Below, piece by piece: positions 6,859 through 9,057 of a DNA stretch of 9,057 nt. Source of the stretch: an uncultured Bacillota bacterium. Its GTDB lineage: Bacteria > Bacillota_I > Bacilli_A > RFN20 > CAG-449. Within the stretch, counting starts at the first letter, position 1; each line of letters opens with the position of its first letter. The position numbers and the translations under genes are program-made. The stretch lies in contig CABUOQ010000041.1 of NCBI GenBank assembly GCA_902493275.1, positions 1-9,057 of the forward strand. The letters are read 5' to 3'. The notes below the pieces were generated by a model. It saw only the letters and a list, made by a program, of their open reading frames with translations. It was not told where the DNA came from and ran no database searches.

Positions 6859-8508
6859 TTATTCAATTCCAATAATGAAAGAATAAACTGGTTGATTTCC
6901 TTCTTTTACATCAAATTCAATATCTGAATATTTTTCTTGTAGAGGTTTAACAATCGCTTCGACTTCGCTTTGTTCAACTCCATCACCGACTAAAATAGTC
7001 ACCACTGAAGTAAATTCATCAATCATTTTTTCAATTGTCGTTGTTGTTGTAACAATTTTATCAACATTTGAACAAAGAATAGATTTACCAGTTATACCGA
7101 TAAATTCATCTTTCTTTACTTCTACACCGTCTATTGAAGTATCTTTGATAGCAAAAGTCACTTGCGCAGTTTTAACTGAATCTAAACATCCGCTCATCTC
7201 TTCGGCATTAGAATCAAAATCTTCATCTGGATTAAACATCATACAAGCTGTTAATCCTTGAGGGATAGTTTTAGAAGGGATAACACGTGCTTCAACGCCA
7301 CCTTCACAAACTTCACAAGCTTGATTTGCTGCCATAATAATATTTGAATTATTAGGAAGAATAAATACTTTTTTAGCATTGACGATTTTTATAGCTTGAA
7401 CAAAATCCTCTGTAGATGGATTCATCGTTTGTCCGCCAGTTACAATATAGTCCGCTCTATATTGACGGAATAAATCTTCAACACCTTTTCCCGCGGCTAC
7501 AGCAATAATTGCATACTCTTTTTGTTTTTTCTCTTTATTTGCTGGATCTTTACCACTATTAACTAATTCTGTATGTTGTTCAGACATATTTTCAATCTTA
7601 ATCTTAACGAATTCACCAAATTGCTGAGCATAATTCAAAACATATCCTGGAGTTAAGGTATGAACATGGACTTTAACAATATCTTCATCTTTTACCACAA
7701 CAAGTGAATTACCATGTGACATTAATACATTAGTAAATCTCTTTTCAATAAACATCTTCTTATCGCTTGTGCTTTCTTCTTCCGGAATTCTTAATAAGAA
7801 TTCTGTACAATAGCCAAACTCTTCGCCTTCTTTAGATAAAGCTGCTTTATTTGGTTGAGAATTTTCTGTGACTGTTGCCATAGATTTTTCAACTACTTTA
7901 CCTTGGATAGCTTTTTCAAATCCCTCTAATATTTTAACTAATCCTGTTCCTCCAGAATCAACAACGCCAACTTCTTTTAAAACTGGCAATAATTCTGGTG
8001 TTCTTTGTAAAGAAGCACGCGCTTCTTTTAATAAAACTTCAAAACATTTTTCAATCGACCATGAGGCATCGACTTTGTCACTTAGAACTTGAGAAGATTC
8101 TCTTATAACAGTTAAAATTGTTCCTTCTACAGGTACTTTTACACCCTTATAAGCAATTTCTTTTCCTGTCATAAATGCTTCTGCTAAATCAATAGCGTTA
8201 ATTTTAGTTTTACCTTCAAGTGCCATAGCAAAACCTCTAAATATTTGGCTTAATATAACACCTGAATTTCCTCTAGCGCCCATTAATAATCCCTTGGAAA
8301 AGGATCTAGCTATATCATAAACACTTGTATCATTACGATTAGCAACTTCTTTCGCCCCCGAAGAAATTGTCAAATTCATATTTGTGCCAGTATCTCCATC
8401 TGGAACTGGGAATACATTAAGAGCATCAACTTCTGGATAACAATTAAATAAATTATTTGCACCAGAAATTATCATCTCTTTCAAAGTTAAACCATTAATA
8501 GTTTTCAT
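6859..8508 (-). CDS. fakA: Fatty acid kinase ATP-binding subunit FakA (YloV, DhaL/DAK2-type)
   Basis: FakA phosphorylates fatty acids held by a FakB (DegV-family) partner; the resulting acyl-phosphate feeds PlsX and PlsY. The 549-aa length matches characterised FakA. The N-terminal DhaL-like nucleotide-binding domain (about 1-205) has PVPDGDTGTNM near 34-44, whose aspartates bind Mg-ATP, then GARGNSGVILSQ near 77-88 and DSGGTGL near 184-190. The middle domain carries GYCTEF near 232-237 and HVHT near 281-284; this Cys/His set is likely the metal site described for FakA. The C-terminal domain (about 330-549) is DegV-like and includes LPNNSNI. A GGAGG at 8519-8523 lies 10 nt before the ATG at 8508. 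A TTG immediately upstream (8509-8511) could also start; the ATG gives MKTING, as in relatives. asp23 ends 19 nt upstream. No fakB is in the window. Confidence 0.94.
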   Translation of the reverse strand: MKTINGLTLKEMIISGANNLFNCYPEVDALNVFPVPDGDTGTNMNLTISSGAKEVANRNDTSVYDIARSFSKGLLMGARGNSGVILSQIFRGFAMALEGKTKINAIDLAEAFMTGKEIAYKGVKVPVEGTILTVIRESSQVLSDKVDASWSIEKCFEVLLKEARASLQRTPELLPVLKEVGVVDSGGTGLVKILEGFEKAIQGKVVEKSMATVTENSQPNKAALSKEGEEFGYCTEFLLRIPEEESTSDKKMFIEKRFTNVLMSHGNSLVVVKDEDIVKVHVHTLTPGYVLNYAQQFGEFVKIKIENMSEQHTELVNSGKDPANKEKKQKEYAIIAVAAGKGVEDLFRQYRADYIVTGGQTMNPSTEDFVQAIKIVNAKKVFILPNNSNIIMAANQACEVCEGGVEARVIPSKTIPQGLTACMMFNPDEDFDSNAEEMSGCLDSVKTAQVTFAIKDTSIDGVEVKKDEFIGITGKSILCSNVDKIVTTTTTIEKMIDEFTSVVTILVGDGVEQSEVEAIVKPLQEKYSDIEFDVKEGNQPVYSFIIGIE

Positions 8509-8527
8509 CAAAAATTAACCTCCGACC

Positions 8528-8887
8528 TTAGATATTTTTTATACCTTGGACATAGACATTTATAGCTTTAAACTTCATATTAAACTTTTGTTCGAGATCG
8601 TATTTTACCTTTTTTTGTACCTCAGCAACCACTTCAGTTATTCTTACACCATATGCAACTATAATATATAGATCAATTTCAAAAGTATTTGTCTTTGTTT
8701 TTTTAGCAACAACGCCTTTAGAAAAATTTTCTTTTTTTAGGAATTCATCAATTTCATCGATAAAATTCTTTTTGCTTGCCATACCTATTACACCATAGCA
8801 TTGAACAGTTGCGTTTGCCGCTACACTAGCAATAGCTTCAAGAGAAATATTAATTGATCCGTATTTTGTAGATTTATCAATATTCAT
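8528..8887 (-). CDS. yloU: Asp23/Gls24 family envelope protein, YloU-like
   Basis: Member of the Asp23/DUF322 family: small proteins linked to cell-envelope stress and, in Staphylococcus, anchored under the membrane. The 119-aa sequence follows the YloU pattern closely: YGSINISLEAIASVAANAT near 9-27, CYGVIGMASKK at 30-40, ENFSKGVV at 53-60, IDLYIIVAYGVRITEVV at 71-87, and the closing INVYVQGI at 109-116. It has no transmembrane segment or signal peptide, so it is probably cytosolic or membrane-associated through partners. A full AAAGGAGG at 8897-8904 lies 9 nt before the ATG. It heads the unit with fakA, the same pairing as yloU-yloV in Bacillus; the divergent rpmB usual there is replaced here by the end of an rRNA operon. 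Confidence 0.95.
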   Translation of the reverse strand: MNIDKSTKYGSINISLEAIASVAANATVQCYGVIGMASKKNFIDEIDEFLKKENFSKGVVAKKTKTNTFEIDLYIIVAYGVRITEVVAEVQKKVKYDLEQKFNMKFKAINVYVQGIKNI

Positions 8888-8898
8888 TACAAAAATCC

Positions 8899-9001
8899 TC
8901 CTTTAAGAGTATTGCAGTAGTTATTTTACCATAATAAGCAATAAAAAAACATAATTTTACCTTAAAAGAAAAAGAAATTGCCTAAAAATTCTCTTAAAAA
9001 A
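8899..9001 (-). repeat. Inverted repeat whose downstream arm covers the asp23 ribosome binding site
   Basis: On the minus strand TTTTTTAAGAG (8991-9001) can pair with CTCTTAAAGGA (8899-8909) over 11 contiguous positions, nine Watson-Crick and two G-U, enclosing an 81-nt loop. The downstream arm includes AAAGGA of the asp23 Shine-Dalgarno sequence. The upstream arm lies before the predicted asp23 start site, so only read-through RNA from the rRNA operon would contain both arms. The core 8-bp match (TTTAAGAG/CTCTTAAA) is exact. The low G-C content makes the stem weak. Confidence 0.35.
8923..8931 (-). promoter_or_regulatory. Candidate extended -10 promoter of asp23-fakA
   Basis: The minus strand reads TGGTAAAAT, a five-of-six -10 hexamer with a TGn extension. 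The region at the -35 distance is a T-rich tract without a good TTGACA match. Transcription would begin near 8916, leaving a leader of about 28 nt that contains the AAAGGAGG ribosome binding site at a normal distance. The position between an rRNA operon end and the first gene is where a promoter is expected. Confidence 0.5.
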
Positions 9002-9012
9002 CATCCCCCCAT

Positions 9013-9038
9013 AAAAAAAAGAGCCCGGCAACTTGCCG
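9013..9038 (-). terminator. Probable terminator of the rRNA operon, fused to the 5S 3' end
   Basis: Two bases after the proposed 5S end, the minus strand has eight consecutive U residues. The preceding 5S tail can form a small hairpin, CGGC-AAGTT-GCCG (9026-9038), but in mature 5S this strand pairs with the 5' end of the gene, outside the window. Either pairing could act as the terminator stem. No separate hairpin exists between the 5S gene and the U-run. Confidence 0.45.
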
Positions 9039-9057
9039 TTCTCTCGTTTCCGATACC
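9023..9057 (-). rRNA. rrf: 5S ribosomal RNA, 3' end (partial, cut by the window edge)
   Basis: The minus strand ends with the 5S pattern GAGAGAACGGCAAGTTGCC followed by GGGC, comparable to GAGAG...GCCAGGC ends in other bacteria and especially to Mollicutes 5S, which ends in a similar GCAAGCUGCC. The preceding segment can form a shortened helix IV, TCG-GAAA-CGA, with a GNRA tetraloop, in place of the longer G/C hairpin of Bacillus. Only about 35 nt are present, so the start and the pairing of helix I cannot be seen. It indicates that an rRNA operon in the same orientation lies just outside the window. Confidence 0.72.

Noticed and set aside
7868..8092. Plus-strand frame of 74 codons opposite fakA, and a similar one at 2198-2401 opposite ftsY
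   Set aside because: Both mirror conserved coding sequence on the other strand and show low-complexity composition without domains.
1..9057. CRISPR array, phage or defence genes, or a complete insertion sequence
   Set aside because: I saw no regularly spaced repeats and no transposase, nuclease or integrase domains; the window is almost filled by housekeeping genes.

Overview
The window is AT-rich bacterial chromosome from the Firmicutes/Tenericutes side of the tree. The gene families and their order (asp23/yloU, yloV/fakA, recG, plsX, rnc, ftsY, ylxM, ffh) are a trimmed version of a block that is classical in Bacillus. Strong Shine-Dalgarno sequences (AAAGGAGG type), mostly TAA stops and TGG for the visible tryptophans fit the ordinary bacterial code. 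A 5S rRNA tail with a very short helix IV, as in Mollicutes, suggests a lineage near Mollicutes/Erysipelotrichia/RF39-like Bacilli. This placement is inference; no single feature proves it.

All nine protein genes lie on the minus strand, so the block reads from high to low coordinates. It starts just downstream of an rRNA operon: the last 35 nt of 5S rRNA are at the right edge, followed by an eight-U run. A 135-nt gap holds an extended -10 promoter and the Shine-Dalgarno sequence of asp23 (8528-8887). Then comes fakA (6859-8508), ending in a hairpin terminator near 6790-6832. recG (4709-6706) appears to start a new transcript, with a -10-like box only 11 nt from its ATG and no visible ribosome binding site. 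A 58-nt gap with a 17-bp perfect dyad and an extended -10 box precedes plsX (3664-4650). From there the genes are packed tightly: rnc overlaps plsX, ftsY follows 2 nt after rnc, an unrecognised 83-aa membrane protein abuts the ftsY stop, ylxM starts 1 nt after that gene's stop, and ffh follows by 4 nt. The left 73 nt carry no minus-strand gene.

Functionally there are two modules. The lipid module pairs FakA, the kinase subunit that with a FakB partner makes acyl-phosphate from free fatty acids, with PlsX, which interconverts acyl-ACP and acyl-phosphate. The fapR, fabD, fabG and acpP genes that flank plsX in Bacillus are absent here. The protein-targeting module holds both SRP GTPases (FtsY and Ffh) and the SRP-linked HTH protein YlxM, with a small three-helix membrane protein inserted between ftsY and ylxM. 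RNase III and RecG are housekeeping genes usual in this block. smc, normally between rnc and ftsY, is missing.

I see no clearly new defence or mobile system. The points most worth a second look are the small membrane protein in the SRP operon, the apparently leaderless recG, and an inverted repeat that could hide the asp23 Shine-Dalgarno sequence in read-through transcripts from the rRNA operon.
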